The notes below the pieces were generated by a model. It ran no database searches and was not told the DNA's origin. It worked only from the letters and a program-made list of their open reading frames with translations. Made by a program: the position numbers and the translations under genes. From Gemmatimonadaceae bacterium (lineage in GTDB: Bacteria; Gemmatimonadota; Gemmatimonadetes; Gemmatimonadales; Gemmatimonadaceae), in the NCBI GenBank assembly GCA_025357975.1, contig JANYKY010000458.1, forward strand, positions 1 to 28,769: a DNA stretch of 28,769 nt. The letters are read 5' to 3'. Below are positions 1 through 7,963 of this stretch, piece after piece (position 1 is the stretch's first letter; each line of letters begins with the position of its first letter).

Positions 1-443
1 ATCCTGATCTCGTCTTCAACAAGGAGTGATGGGCCGGGCGCGTCGATAGCCTGCTCGCGCGCAGCATATGGCTCCCCTAATCGCTCGACGCGTTCGTGAC
101 GAATGTGGTTGAGCGACCGGTTGCGCGTTGATTGAAACAGATAAGCCTGTGGGGAGCTCTCTTCAGCAAGAGATTCACGCCGCCTCCACAACTCGAGCAG
201 CACATCCTGCACGATTTCCTCTGCCACTGCACGCGAGTGCACGAGAGATTCGGCCGTCCTGACGAGAGACGGATACCACGTGCGAAAAATCGTATCGAAT
301 GCCGTTTCATCGCCGCGGCGAAGACGTTCGAGCAGCTCGTTACTTTCCAGTCGCAGCCCCTGAGAGGCGGACCGGGGCCCGCGCTTGGTAATGGCGTTAC
401 TATCTACTCCGCCACAATTTAGGGGTTCCGTAGGGTATTGCAC
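1..443 (-). CDS. ECF-type RNA polymerase sigma factor, truncated by window edge
   Basis: Reading the minus strand from about 443 gives a continuous frame into the left edge, so the C-terminal part (region 4) is outside the window. The visible part reads as sigma region 2: LLERLRRGDETAFDTIFR, then a segment containing AEEIVQDVLLELWRRRE, then AYLFQSTRNRSLNHIRHERV. These match the helix bundle and the -10 recognition and core-binding motifs of FecI-like ECF factors. The only usual start codon I find in this frame is a GTG at 443; no ATG precedes the conserved part. No Shine-Dalgarno sequence stands before it. It is divergent from the FecR gene at 467, with only 23 bases between the proposed starts. 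By family knowledge it would direct transcription of the receptor operon when released by FecR. The family call is firm; the exact start is not. Confidence 0.8.
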   Translation of the reverse strand, partial: MQYPTEPLNCGGVDSNAITKRGPRSASQGLRLESNELLERLRRGDETAFDTIFRTWYPSLVRTAESLVHSRAVAEEIVQDVLLELWRRRESLAEESSPQAYLFQSTRNRSLNHIRHERVERLGEPYAAREQAIDAPGPSLLVEDEIR

Positions 444-466
444 GGCTAGCGTGTTTTAACAGTCAC

Positions 467-1552
467 ATGGCAAAGCGCCCTTCAGATTTCGATGAAGCAA
501 GCTCCCCTCAGTCTGCGGACTGGGAGGCTGTTGCGCGTCATATGGCGGGAGAGGAAACTGCCGAGAGTAGCTCCCGGGTCGAGTCGCTGCTGGCCGACAG
601 CGCGAACAGGGATCTTCTCGGCTCTCTCGACAAGATCACTGGCGACCTGTCGTTCGGATCTCCGTCGGATATCGATGTCGAGGCCGCACTCGTCTGTGTA
701 AAGTCGCGGTTCAGTGAGATCGAAACCCGCACTCTGCGGCTTGAGTCATCCGCGTCGCGAGACGCGGCGCCGCGGCGTCTGAAGTGGATGGTTCCATTTC
801 CGGCGATTGCCGCAGCCAGTCTCATTGCTATTGGACTTGGCACATGGCTCACGCTCGGAAAGCATGCGCCGGCAGCCAGTTCTGCTGTTGCGCCTCCCCG
901 CATGGTTGCCACTGGTGTCGGGGCTCGGGATTCGCTGCGATTGACCGATGGGACGAACGTCATTCTTGGACCGCAGAGCTCCATCACGGTCGCTTCGGGG
1001 TATGACGTCTCGAGCCGTGAGGTAGAAATTCACGGCGAAGCCTTTTTTGAGGTCGTCCACAATGCCGCCAAACCATTCATCGTTCGTTCCGGCAACGCAA
1101 CCGTTGAGGATGTCGGAACGAAATTCGCCATTCGTACCGGTGCGTCCGATGGAGTTGGCGTCATCGTGACTGAAGGATCTGTTTCGCTCGCATCATTGCA
1201 ATCCGCGTCTCCACCGGTTGTTCTCAAGGCAGGCGACCGCGGTACACTAAGCTCATCAGGAAAGATCATCACCCGTCACGGCGCGGCGAGTGACGACGAC
1301 ATGGCGTGGCTGAACGGCCGCCTTGTCTTTCGTGAAACGCCAATATCCGAAGTGGCTTCCGAGTTGCGACGCTGGTACGGAATTGACCTTCAGCTTGCAG
1401 ATCCGGCCATGGCCAGTCGTCACCTGACGGCAACGTTTTCCGGAGAACCGGCGGATCGTGTTCTCGAAGTGATCGGTCTTGCCCTTGGCGTCGACATCGA
1501 ACGACATGGTGACACGGCTGTCGTTCGCTCAGTTAAAGGAAGAGTGCGATAG
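467..1552 (+). CDS. FecR-family anti-sigma regulator
   Basis: A 361-residue single-pass inner-membrane regulator. Residues 1-105 are a cytoplasmic segment that should bind the sigma factor. A hydrophobic helix lies at about 107-130. The FecR domain runs from about 147 to 245 and has the typical core LRLTDGTNVILGPQSSI followed by VEIHGEAFFEVVH. Residues about 286-355 (RLVFRETPISEVASELRRW onward) form the C-terminal DUF4974/STN-like domain. In the family, FecR receives a signal from a TonB-dependent receptor in the periplasm and frees the ECF sigma factor. The receptor gene starts 4 bases after its stop and the sigma gene lies divergently upstream, so the three form one unit. There is no recognisable ribosome-binding site before the ATG at 467. 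Weak point: the direct partner is inferred from position. Confidence 0.88.
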   Translation: MAKRPSDFDEASSPQSADWEAVARHMAGEETAESSSRVESLLADSANRDLLGSLDKITGDLSFGSPSDIDVEAALVCVKSRFSEIETRTLRLESSASRDAAPRRLKWMVPFPAIAAASLIAIGLGTWLTLGKHAPAASSAVAPPRMVATGVGARDSLRLTDGTNVILGPQSSITVASGYDVSSREVEIHGEAFFEVVHNAAKPFIVRSGNATVEDVGTKFAIRTGASDGVGVIVTEGSVSLASLQSASPPVVLKAGDRGTLSSSGKIITRHGAASDDDMAWLNGRLVFRETPISEVASELRRWYGIDLQLADPAMASRHLTATFSGEPADRVLEVIGLALGVDIERHGDTAVVRSVKGRVR

Positions 1553-1556
1553 AGTA

Positions 1557-4169
1557 ATGCTACCCCAAGCCCGAGTAGCGTGCGCCACGGCATGCGTACT
1601 CGCAGTCTTGCTCCCAGGCAGTTCCCGTTCGGCCAGCGCGCAGTCGTTTTGTGCACCGGCCAGCCGCGCTGTGATGGCAAGCCTGTCCGGTAATGATGCA
1701 ACCGGGCTTCTGGCACGCCGTGTTTCCCTTCGTGGTCGTGACATATCGCTGCGCGAAGGCCTCGATCGTCTTGCAGCATCAGCGCACGTCCGGCTTTCCT
1801 ATACGGCCGAGCTGCTTCACCTGACTCGATCGGTGTGCCTGGATTACACCAGTGCGACAGTTGGCCAGGTACTCGGCGACCTTCTCGAGGATGCAGCAGT
1901 TCAACCCGTGGTATTGGGCGGCGATCAGATAGTGCTCGCTCCGGTCCGCGAACATCTTGTGGCCGAAAAGCCGCCCGAGGCGGTGCCGATGTCACAAAAA
2001 ATTGGTCTGCTTGATAGAGTAGTCGTAACCGGCAGTACAGCAGGCGCATCGCAACGGTCCTTGCCTGTTGCACTGGATGTCGTCACCGGAAAACAGCTCG
2101 CTCAGCATGGCGCCATCACTCTATCGGGCGCGCTCGACGGCGATGTACCCGGCCTCTGGATCTGGGAGCAGTCTCCACTCACACTCCTGGCGAGATATGG
2201 AAGTATTCGCGGTGCAAGCTCGTTCGGGGTGAGCTATCCAAAGGTCTACATCGATGGCATCGAGGTGGCGAACTCGCTTCTCGTTACGCATCTCGATCCC
2301 GAGTCCATTTCAAGAATAGAAGTAATCCGTGGACCTCAGGGGGCTGCGTTGTACGGCGCCGATGCGATAAGCGGCGTCATGAACATCATAACTCGACAAG
2401 AGGGGACAGAAGGCGGCGCACCAAAAGGGCAGCTGCGAACACAAGGCGGTCAAACATCGAGCGACTATTCGGCGAATGGTGTTCTCGCTCAATCACATGC
2501 CTTGTCACTGGGCTACGGCTCCGGGGTCCGGTCCGGCCGCTTGGGCATGAGCCTCACCAGCATCGGCGCTTTTATTCCCCAGGCGTATAGCCGCCAGGTT
2601 ACCGCTAACGGCGGCCTTCGCCTTGTTGGCTCGAAGAGTGTGATCACCGGAACAATGCGCTTCTTCGCACAAGATGCGCGAACTCCAGCGAGCCCTCTTC
2701 TGGCTAACCTGAATTTGACGCGAAGCCCTGCAGGCGGCCCTGATGGATTGACGGGGGATCGCCGCTGGAACCAGACGCCATACGACTCAGCGGCCCAACA
2801 CCGGCTGGATTCACTGTCGCGACTCGCAATCAGCGATTCGAGCGATCGGCAGTCGGTTCGTCAATACACGGTCGGTGCGACGGGCACCTTTCACCAGAAC
2901 GACAAATGGACTCACACTGCCGTCGTCGGAGTCGATGGATACCATCTCAGAACGGCCTCGATCCTCGACGGAGCATTTCCTTCCGCAATAGATTCGGCAC
3001 TACGTGCGGCCACCGGGAGTGCGATGCGCGCAAGCCTGCGCGCAAGCAGTGTCGCTCAGTTCGGAAGCGTCGAGAGAAAATCTGCTACCCTGACGCTGGC
3101 AGCCGAGCATTCGTATGTGCGAGATGTGACACGTACTCCCGGACGCTTCTCGAGCCATACGCCAGCTGATCGCGATGATCCTCCTGCAGTTGTCGAAACA
3201 CGTACGAACACGGGCATAGTCGCACAGCTAAACGCAGGATTTCGCGATGCCGTGTTCGTCAGCGGTGGGCTGCGCGTTGAAAGGAACACCGGGTTGATTG
3301 GGCTTGGTGAAATCGCAACGCTGCCGATGGTTGGAGCCTCGGTTGTGAGGTCGTTCGGCGAGACTACTGTGAAGCTGCGAAGCGCATACGGAAGAGGCAT
3401 TCGGGCGCCACAGACCTCGAGCCGATCCGGGACACTGCTCGGGCTCAGGGAATCGCTGTTCAGTGCAGGTCTTTCGCCCGAAGAACAGTCGGGAATCGAA
3501 GTCGGCGCCGACTTGTTCCTTGGCGACAGGCTCTCGCTGCATGCGACACGATTCGACCAGAAAGCTTCGGGTTTGATTCAACCGGTAAGCATTCAGTTGC
3601 CCAGCCTGGCTGGCGACAACACACCGCAGTTTCGTCGCATCGAGTACGAGCTGCAGAACGTCGGTGAGATAACGAACAAGGGATGGGAAATGCAGGGTGG
3701 GTTCGCCAGCGGTCCGTGGTCGCTCGGCGCAACGTTCTCACAGGTCGATAGCCGGGTGGAGAAACTTGCGATGCATTACACCGGCGAGTTGAGGGCCGGC
3801 GATCGAATGCTCGAGATTCCGAAGCATACGATAGGGATAAACGCATCGTTCTCCCGGAACAGGTGGTCGACCTCGTGGAACGTTTCGCGCGCATCCAACT
3901 GGATCAATTACGACAGAATTGCTCTTGCCAGTGCTTTCTCGAACAGCACCAAGCCACTGGACGATTTTGTCGGCCCGGATCTCCGTGATTACTGGACTAC
4001 GTACAATGGGGTAACCCGCATAGCGGCGAGAGCGGGTTTTCTCATCGGCAGGGGAATGACATTCTCGGTCGATGGCGAGAACTTGCTCAACGAACAACGT
4101 GGAGAGCCCGACAACATCACGGTGCTGCCGGGCCGTACGGTCAGCGCGGGCCTGCGCGTAAGCTTCTAG
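1557..4169 (+). CDS. TonB-dependent receptor with N-terminal STN domain
   Basis: An outer-membrane receptor of 870 residues. I chose the ATG at 1557 over an upstream in-frame ATG at 1479 because it begins a good signal peptide (VACATACVLAVLLPGSSRS, cleavage near ASAQ) and is preceded by AAGGAAGAG at 1536-1544. Residues about 55-130 are an STN (secretin/TonB N-terminal) domain, the part that signals to FecR. A TonB-box-like DRVVVTG follows at about 153. The plug at about 160-280 ends in ISRIEVIRGPQGAALYGADA and GVMNIITR. The rest is a beta-barrel ending in phenylalanine (TVSAGLRVSF), as expected for Bam recognition. The gene follows fecR by 4 bases, so it is probably co-transcribed. The ligand cannot be told from sequence; siderophores and carbohydrates are both possible for this class. 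Confidence 0.92.
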   Translation: MLPQARVACATACVLAVLLPGSSRSASAQSFCAPASRAVMASLSGNDATGLLARRVSLRGRDISLREGLDRLAASAHVRLSYTAELLHLTRSVCLDYTSATVGQVLGDLLEDAAVQPVVLGGDQIVLAPVREHLVAEKPPEAVPMSQKIGLLDRVVVTGSTAGASQRSLPVALDVVTGKQLAQHGAITLSGALDGDVPGLWIWEQSPLTLLARYGSIRGASSFGVSYPKVYIDGIEVANSLLVTHLDPESISRIEVIRGPQGAALYGADAISGVMNIITRQEGTEGGAPKGQLRTQGGQTSSDYSANGVLAQSHALSLGYGSGVRSGRLGMSLTSIGAFIPQAYSRQVTANGGLRLVGSKSVITGTMRFFAQDARTPASPLLANLNLTRSPAGGPDGLTGDRRWNQTPYDSAAQHRLDSLSRLAISDSSDRQSVRQYTVGATGTFHQNDKWTHTAVVGVDGYHLRTASILDGAFPSAIDSALRAATGSAMRASLRASSVAQFGSVERKSATLTLAAEHSYVRDVTRTPGRFSSHTPADRDDPPAVVETRTNTGIVAQLNAGFRDAVFVSGGLRVERNTGLIGLGEIATLPMVGASVVRSFGETTVKLRSAYGRGIRAPQTSSRSGTLLGLRESLFSAGLSPEEQSGIEVGADLFLGDRLSLHATRFDQKASGLIQPVSIQLPSLAGDNTPQFRRIEYELQNVGEITNKGWEMQGGFASGPWSLGATFSQVDSRVEKLAMHYTGELRAGDRMLEIPKHTIGINASFSRNRWSTSWNVSRASNWINYDRIALASAFSNSTKPLDDFVGPDLRDYWTTYNGVTRIAARAGFLIGRGMTFSVDGENLLNEQRGEPDNITVLPGRTVSAGLRVSF

Positions 4170-4687
4170 AGATACCGCGCGGAGGCCATGGCTGCGACTG
4201 CGATCACCAGCAGGCCCGCAACCACCTGCATTTCACCTCGAGCCTTGTTGAGTAGTGCATCGATGTCAGCTTGTTGAGCTGGCGAGGTAGATCCGCCCGA
4301 GTTTCTGATAGTCTCGGCAAATGCGATCATCCTGGTCCCCGTGCGTTTCCCTGATGATGCACCAAGACCTCCGGCAACAATTCCGCACAATGCGCCGAAT
4401 CCCAGCACCATGCCCATTCTGCTCGATGCCCAGTGTCCGTGGGTTACGATGGCCATGCGCGCGTACATCGCGAATCCTGACAAAATGGTGAAAACCATCG
4501 TGAGCACGAGATAAACCCGCAGCTTTTTACCAACCATCAGCTCTTCGACAAATGTCAGTCCGGCCATGCCAGTCGCTTTTTGCACGGGCATCAAGAACCA
4601 CGCAATCAGGAATGCAGTGCCTGCCCAGAACACTCCGCCGACAATGTGTATCAGGCGAAACACTACCATCAGTGCGCTCTCGTTCAA
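4166..4687 (-). CDS. Small integral membrane protein, CopD/DUF2269-like
   Basis: A 173-residue protein with four likely membrane segments: around residues 6-32 (VVFRLIHIVGGVFWAGTAF), 55-75 (VYLVLTMVFTILSGFAMYA), 90-108 and 152-170. The first helix carries a His in an RLIHIVGGVFWAG context, the pattern of CopD-like and DUF2269 membrane proteins, which may bind haem or metal. The exact role is unknown. The start is a TTG at 4687, supported by a perfect AGGAGG five bases upstream (4693-4698). It lies 20 bases after the PD40 gene on the same strand and is probably in one transcript with it. Its stop codon shares bases with the stop of the opposing TonB receptor gene inside CTAG at 4166-4169. Confidence 0.75.
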   Translation of the reverse strand: MNESALMVVFRLIHIVGGVFWAGTAFLIAWFLMPVQKATGMAGLTFVEELMVGKKLRVYLVLTMVFTILSGFAMYARMAIVTHGHWASSRMGMVLGFGALCGIVAGGLGASSGKRTGTRMIAFAETIRNSGGSTSPAQQADIDALLNKARGEMQVVAGLLVIAVAAMASARYL

Positions 4688-4692
4688 TCGAA

Positions 4693-4698
4693 CCTCCT
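4693..4698 (-). promoter_or_regulatory. Shine-Dalgarno AGGAGG that fixes a TTG start
   Basis: The minus strand reads AGGAGG, five bases, then TTG AAC GAG. This full match to the anti-Shine-Dalgarno is the strongest ribosome-binding site seen in the window. It supports TTG at 4687 over the in-frame ATG six codons downstream. Confidence 0.8.
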
Positions 4699-4707
4699 GT
4701 GCTGCGG

Positions 4708-5796
4708 TTATTTCCAGTCTGCGATGAAGACGTTCGTTTCGTGCGGATCGGATGAGTGCCTGTTCGATGCCCAGACGAGTTTTTTCCCGTCAGGACTGAA
4801 CATTGGGAATCCGTCGAACGTGTCGTCGAACGTCACTTGCTCCAGATGTTCGCCATTCGGGTCTATCAGGTAGACGTCGAAATTGCCGCTTTTTGGATTT
4901 TTGTAGTTGGACGCGAAGACTATCCGCTTGCCGTCGGGCGTCCACGACGGCCCGAAGTTAGCGCCTCCAAGATGCGTGATCTGCCTTTGGTTCGATCCGT
5001 CCGCGTTCATGATGTAAAGCTCGACCTTGGCGGGCCGCACAAGGCTCTGCGCGAGCAGATCGCGATACTGCTTCAGCTCGGCCGCATCGGTCGGATGATT
5101 CGCGCGATACACGATCTGTTTTCCATCAGGTGACCACCAGGCGCCGCCGTCGTAGCCTGGAGTATTCGTGAGCCGGCGAACATCCGTGCCGTCAGCATTC
5201 ATGGTGTAGATCTCGAGATCACCGTCCTTGAGCGACGTAAACACGATCTTTTTCCCATCTGGCGAAAGGACGCCTTCGGCAGTGTAGACGTCGTTGTGAG
5301 TCAGGCGCTGCAGGTTGGTGCCGTCGTTATTAACCGTATATATGTCATAGCGGTCGAGCGCCCACACGTAACCCTTCGATGGATCAGGGCGTGGTGGGCA
5401 GATGGAGTCATGAGCACTCGTGGAAGCGAAGAACAGGCGCTTATCGCCCGGAAAGAACCATCCGCACGTCGTTTTGCCACGGCCGTCCGAGATTCGCCGC
5501 GCCCCTGTACCATCTATGCGCATGACGTATTGCTGGTCGCATGGATGGCCGTTGCGAGTGGTCTGGAGCGTCAGCCATTTGCCATCGTTGCTGAAATACG
5601 CTTCAGCGTTCTCTCCGCCGAATGTGATCTGTCGAATATTCCGAAGATGATTTTCTCCGGCTGCGGGTGTGATCGAGCGCGAAGTCACGTTGCCAGCCAC
5701 AATTCCGCGGCTGCCTCTCGGTGTCGCTGCGACACAGCCGGCGCCGACCGAAACGACAGTGCCTAGAAAAATGCTGCGAATCAGTACTGATCTCAT
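4708..5796 (-). CDS. TolB-like PD40 beta-propeller protein, exported
   Basis: A 362-residue exported protein. The N-terminus is a signal peptide (SVLIRSIFLGTVVSVGAG) followed by Cys at 21, a possible though not ideal lipobox. From about residue 55 to the end it is built of PD40/WD40-like beta-propeller blades, each with a core such as SPDGKKIVFTS or SPDGKQIVYRANHP followed by a DLEIYTMNADGTDVRRLT-type strand; about six copies are visible. This is the propeller class of TolB and of the N-terminal part of prolyl oligopeptidases. There is no peptidase domain, so it is probably a binding or scaffold protein in the periplasm or on the outer membrane. It is divergent from a second PD40 protein at 5902 and followed 20 bases later by a membrane protein gene. 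The substrate is unknown. Confidence 0.85.
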   Translation of the reverse strand: MRSVLIRSIFLGTVVSVGAGCVAATPRGSRGIVAGNVTSRSITPAAGENHLRNIRQITFGGENAEAYFSNDGKWLTLQTTRNGHPCDQQYVMRIDGTGARRISDGRGKTTCGWFFPGDKRLFFASTSAHDSICPPRPDPSKGYVWALDRYDIYTVNNDGTNLQRLTHNDVYTAEGVLSPDGKKIVFTSLKDGDLEIYTMNADGTDVRRLTNTPGYDGGAWWSPDGKQIVYRANHPTDAAELKQYRDLLAQSLVRPAKVELYIMNADGSNQRQITHLGGANFGPSWTPDGKRIVFASNYKNPKSGNFDVYLIDPNGEHLEQVTFDDTFDGFPMFSPDGKKLVWASNRHSSDPHETNVFIADWK

Positions 5797-5841
5797 GCGC
5801 GGAAAATACTTGCTGCTGCAATCGGCCGCCGAGTGAATTTC

Positions 5842-5871
5842 TTGCGCCGCTGTGACCCGCTGCCATATTAC
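5842..5871 (+). promoter_or_regulatory. Possible promoter for the Big2-PD40 gene
   Basis: In the 105-base divergent spacer, TTGCGC (5842-5847) is followed after 18 bases by TATTAC (5866-5871), about 30 bases before the ATG at 5902. The match to -35/-10 consensus is partial. It is placed where a promoter must lie, but it is only a candidate. Confidence 0.3.
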
Positions 5872-5901
5872 AACCTCCAGCCCGTGTTTCGGACAAAGCC
5901 A

Positions 5902-7233
5902 ATGAGACGCACCTTCAACGCTGTAGCCAGCCGCGCGTTCGCGATCGCGAGCCTCCCTTTGATTCTTTCATGCGGTGGTGATAGCGTTTCGCAGCCGACC
6001 ACCCCAGCCGATGTAGTCTCGTCGGTAGAAGTGCTGACTCCTCCAGCTCCGCTTCTGGTCATGGAGACTTATCAGCTGACGGGAACTGTCCACACAACAT
6101 CAGGCGCCGAGCTTCTTAGCGCAGCCATACTCTGGTCGTCGTCAAATACCGCTGTAGTGACCGTCGAGGAGGGACTCGTGACTGCGCGCGGACTGGGGGT
6201 CGCGGATATCACCGGGAAGTCCGGTGGAAAATCTGCAAGCGTGCGAGTCAGCGTTGTCGCGACGACGGTGTCAGTGACGCCTGACGTGTATGCGGACGGA
6301 ACGATCGGATTCACGAGCTCGCGCAACAACGGCGTTCTCGACGTTTACATTGTTGCGCCTGATGGCCTCCATCGAGTCACGAGCACTCCTGCGCATGAGG
6401 AGTTCGATATCTGGTCGCCGGACGCAACCCGCGTAGCATTCATTCGGTTCCCTCCCGACAGTGCGTCATTCTCGTCGCACGTGATCAACGCCGATGGAAC
6501 GAACGACGTGTTGATCGCACCGGGCCTCGTTACCTGGGCGCCGGACTGGTTGCATCGTGCGCTTGTAGTCGATGGTCGACTGGTGGTGTCGAATGCTGAC
6601 GGTTCCAACCCGGTTGCGGCCAGTCCTACTCCCGTGGTTGGCGAACTTCTCGATGGTCCGTGGTGGTCAAAGGACGGTAGCAAACTCGCATTTGCGTTTT
6701 CGACCTCCGAGGCTCTTCCGGAAGATATTTACGTCGTCAATCGCGATGGTACCGGCCTTCGCAACGTCACGAACACCCCTGACATTTCCGAAGATTTCGC
6801 GAGTTGGTCGCCAGATGGGTCCCGGCTCGCAATGACCGGAGGAAATCCAGGGGCCGGGCTCGGTATCTCGGTTTTTACCATCAATGTCGACGGCACCGGC
6901 CTCAAGCAGCTGACCTCGACTCCGCAACCCAATGGGGATGCCGAGCCGCAATGGTCCCCAGATGGGAAGCTGATTGCCTACACGTCGAACGTCGGTGCCA
7001 ATATCGGCATATGGATGATCGACCCGCGCGGAGGTCGTCCGGTACGCATCACTCCCCCCTCGATGGTTGGCGGCTTTGGCAACTGGTCTCCCGATGGGAC
7101 TCGCATCGCGTTCACCGGCATACTCGCCGGGAGCTTTCGCCAGAATATTTTCGTCATCTCGATCGACAAGAGAACCCGCGTGCAAGTCACCACCGGCCTC
7201 GGCGACAATCTCGATCCCTTCTGGAAGCCTTGA
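5902..7233 (+). CDS. Lipoprotein with Big2 domain and PD40 propeller
   Basis: A 443-residue protein. I start it at the ATG at 5902 rather than an in-frame ATG at 5833, because a lipoprotein signal follows directly (FAIASLPLILSC, lipid Cys at 24). Residues about 41-119 are a bacterial Ig-like Big2 domain with the usual LWSSSNTAVVTVEEGLVTA core and GVADITG strand. From about 137 to the end there are PD40 propeller blades (for example DIWSPDATRVAFIRF, SWSPDGSRLAMTG, QWSPDGKLIAYTSN). The predicted site is the outer membrane or cell surface. It is divergent from another PD40 gene at 5796, and the two blade sets are similar in style, so they may have arisen by duplication and act on the same kind of partner. 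There is no obvious ribosome-binding site. The function is unknown beyond binding. Confidence 0.85.
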   Translation: MRRTFNAVASRAFAIASLPLILSCGGDSVSQPTTPADVVSSVEVLTPPAPLLVMETYQLTGTVHTTSGAELLSAAILWSSSNTAVVTVEEGLVTARGLGVADITGKSGGKSASVRVSVVATTVSVTPDVYADGTIGFTSSRNNGVLDVYIVAPDGLHRVTSTPAHEEFDIWSPDATRVAFIRFPPDSASFSSHVINADGTNDVLIAPGLVTWAPDWLHRALVVDGRLVVSNADGSNPVAASPTPVVGELLDGPWWSKDGSKLAFAFSTSEALPEDIYVVNRDGTGLRNVTNTPDISEDFASWSPDGSRLAMTGGNPGAGLGISVFTINVDGTGLKQLTSTPQPNGDAEPQWSPDGKLIAYTSNVGANIGIWMIDPRGGRPVRITPPSMVGGFGNWSPDGTRIAFTGILAGSFRQNIFVISIDKRTRVQVTTGLGDNLDPFWKP

Positions 7234-7234
7234 G

Positions 7235-7957
7235 TCAGTTGTGAGCGTGATCCATCATCTCATCGGCTGACATCCCGTGATCATCATGCCAGATGACTTT
7301 CGGATCGTCGCTCGCGAAAACATTGGCATGAACCATCCACCCAAACACTTCAGGCTGGAATTTTCCGCCAGCCGCGGTGCATTCCTCTTCGGCCGATACG
7401 CCTAATGGACCGAACACAGGTCTGCCGTTTTTCTTTGTTTGCCATGCAGCCGCATCGCCTTTCGGCGGCATGCACCAGTTCACATGCTTATGCCATTGCG
7501 CCACGCTGAGAGGAACCCGGTCGTTCAACTGGCTCTCCGTATAACGCTTTGGTGCGGTATACATCGCGCCAACGAGCACAAATTTTCCCGCCACATCCTT
7601 CTTATATAGAAGTGAGGTTGGCTTCGCTGCGTCAAACCTGAACGCATTCTCGAAAGCCCAGCGATAGTTAGTGAAGTGATAGACGTGCTGATTCTTGATT
7701 TGCGGCGCGAATTCCTTGAATCCATCGGCAACTGCGACATCGACATCCTTGTACTTGGCAATTGAGGTTCGGAGCTCACGCACAAGTTTCGCTGCACGAA
7801 TGGAATCGGCGGCGTTGGCAGCCAGAAGGTTCGTCATTTCCATGTGTGCGGACATCGCCTTCATGTCGGCCGGGCTCATCATCGGGGCCTGTGCGCTCGC
7901 AGCGCTCGACACAGCTAGCGCAAGCGTGAAGGCGCTCCGGCGAATGGTCTTATTCAT
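7235..7957 (-). CDS. Secreted His/Met-rich protein, not recognised
   Basis: A 240-residue protein with a clear signal peptide (SAFTLALAVSSAASAQA) and no membrane helix afterwards. I do not recognise a named family. The mature part starts Met/His-rich (MMSPADMKAMSAHMEMTN). It has a central aromatic/basic segment (QHVYHFTNYRWAFENAF, LLYKKDVAGKFVLVGAMY), then QWHKHVNWCMPPKG, a second Cys in EEECTAAGG, and a C-terminal run HDDHGMSADEMMDHAHN. The layout recalls secreted proteins that combine a short helical start with a DGF...H...LVGAMY core, found in several environmental phyla. Clustered His, Met and two Cys suggest metal or haem binding, which is inference. It starts 6 bases after the stop of the 2H gene, so it is co-transcribed with it. 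It ends one base from the opposing Big2-PD40 gene. Confidence 0.75.
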   Translation of the reverse strand: MNKTIRRSAFTLALAVSSAASAQAPMMSPADMKAMSAHMEMTNLLAANAADSIRAAKLVRELRTSIAKYKDVDVAVADGFKEFAPQIKNQHVYHFTNYRWAFENAFRFDAAKPTSLLYKKDVAGKFVLVGAMYTAPKRYTESQLNDRVPLSVAQWHKHVNWCMPPKGDAAAWQTKKNGRPVFGPLGVSAEEECTAAGGKFQPEVFGWMVHANVFASDDPKVIWHDDHGMSADEMMDHAHN

Positions 7958-7963
7958 ACGATA

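Noticed and set aside
1420..2073. 217-codon open frame on minus across the fecR/receptor joint
   Set aside because: It is antisense to two well-supported genes, with Arg/Pro-rich shadow composition and no domain.
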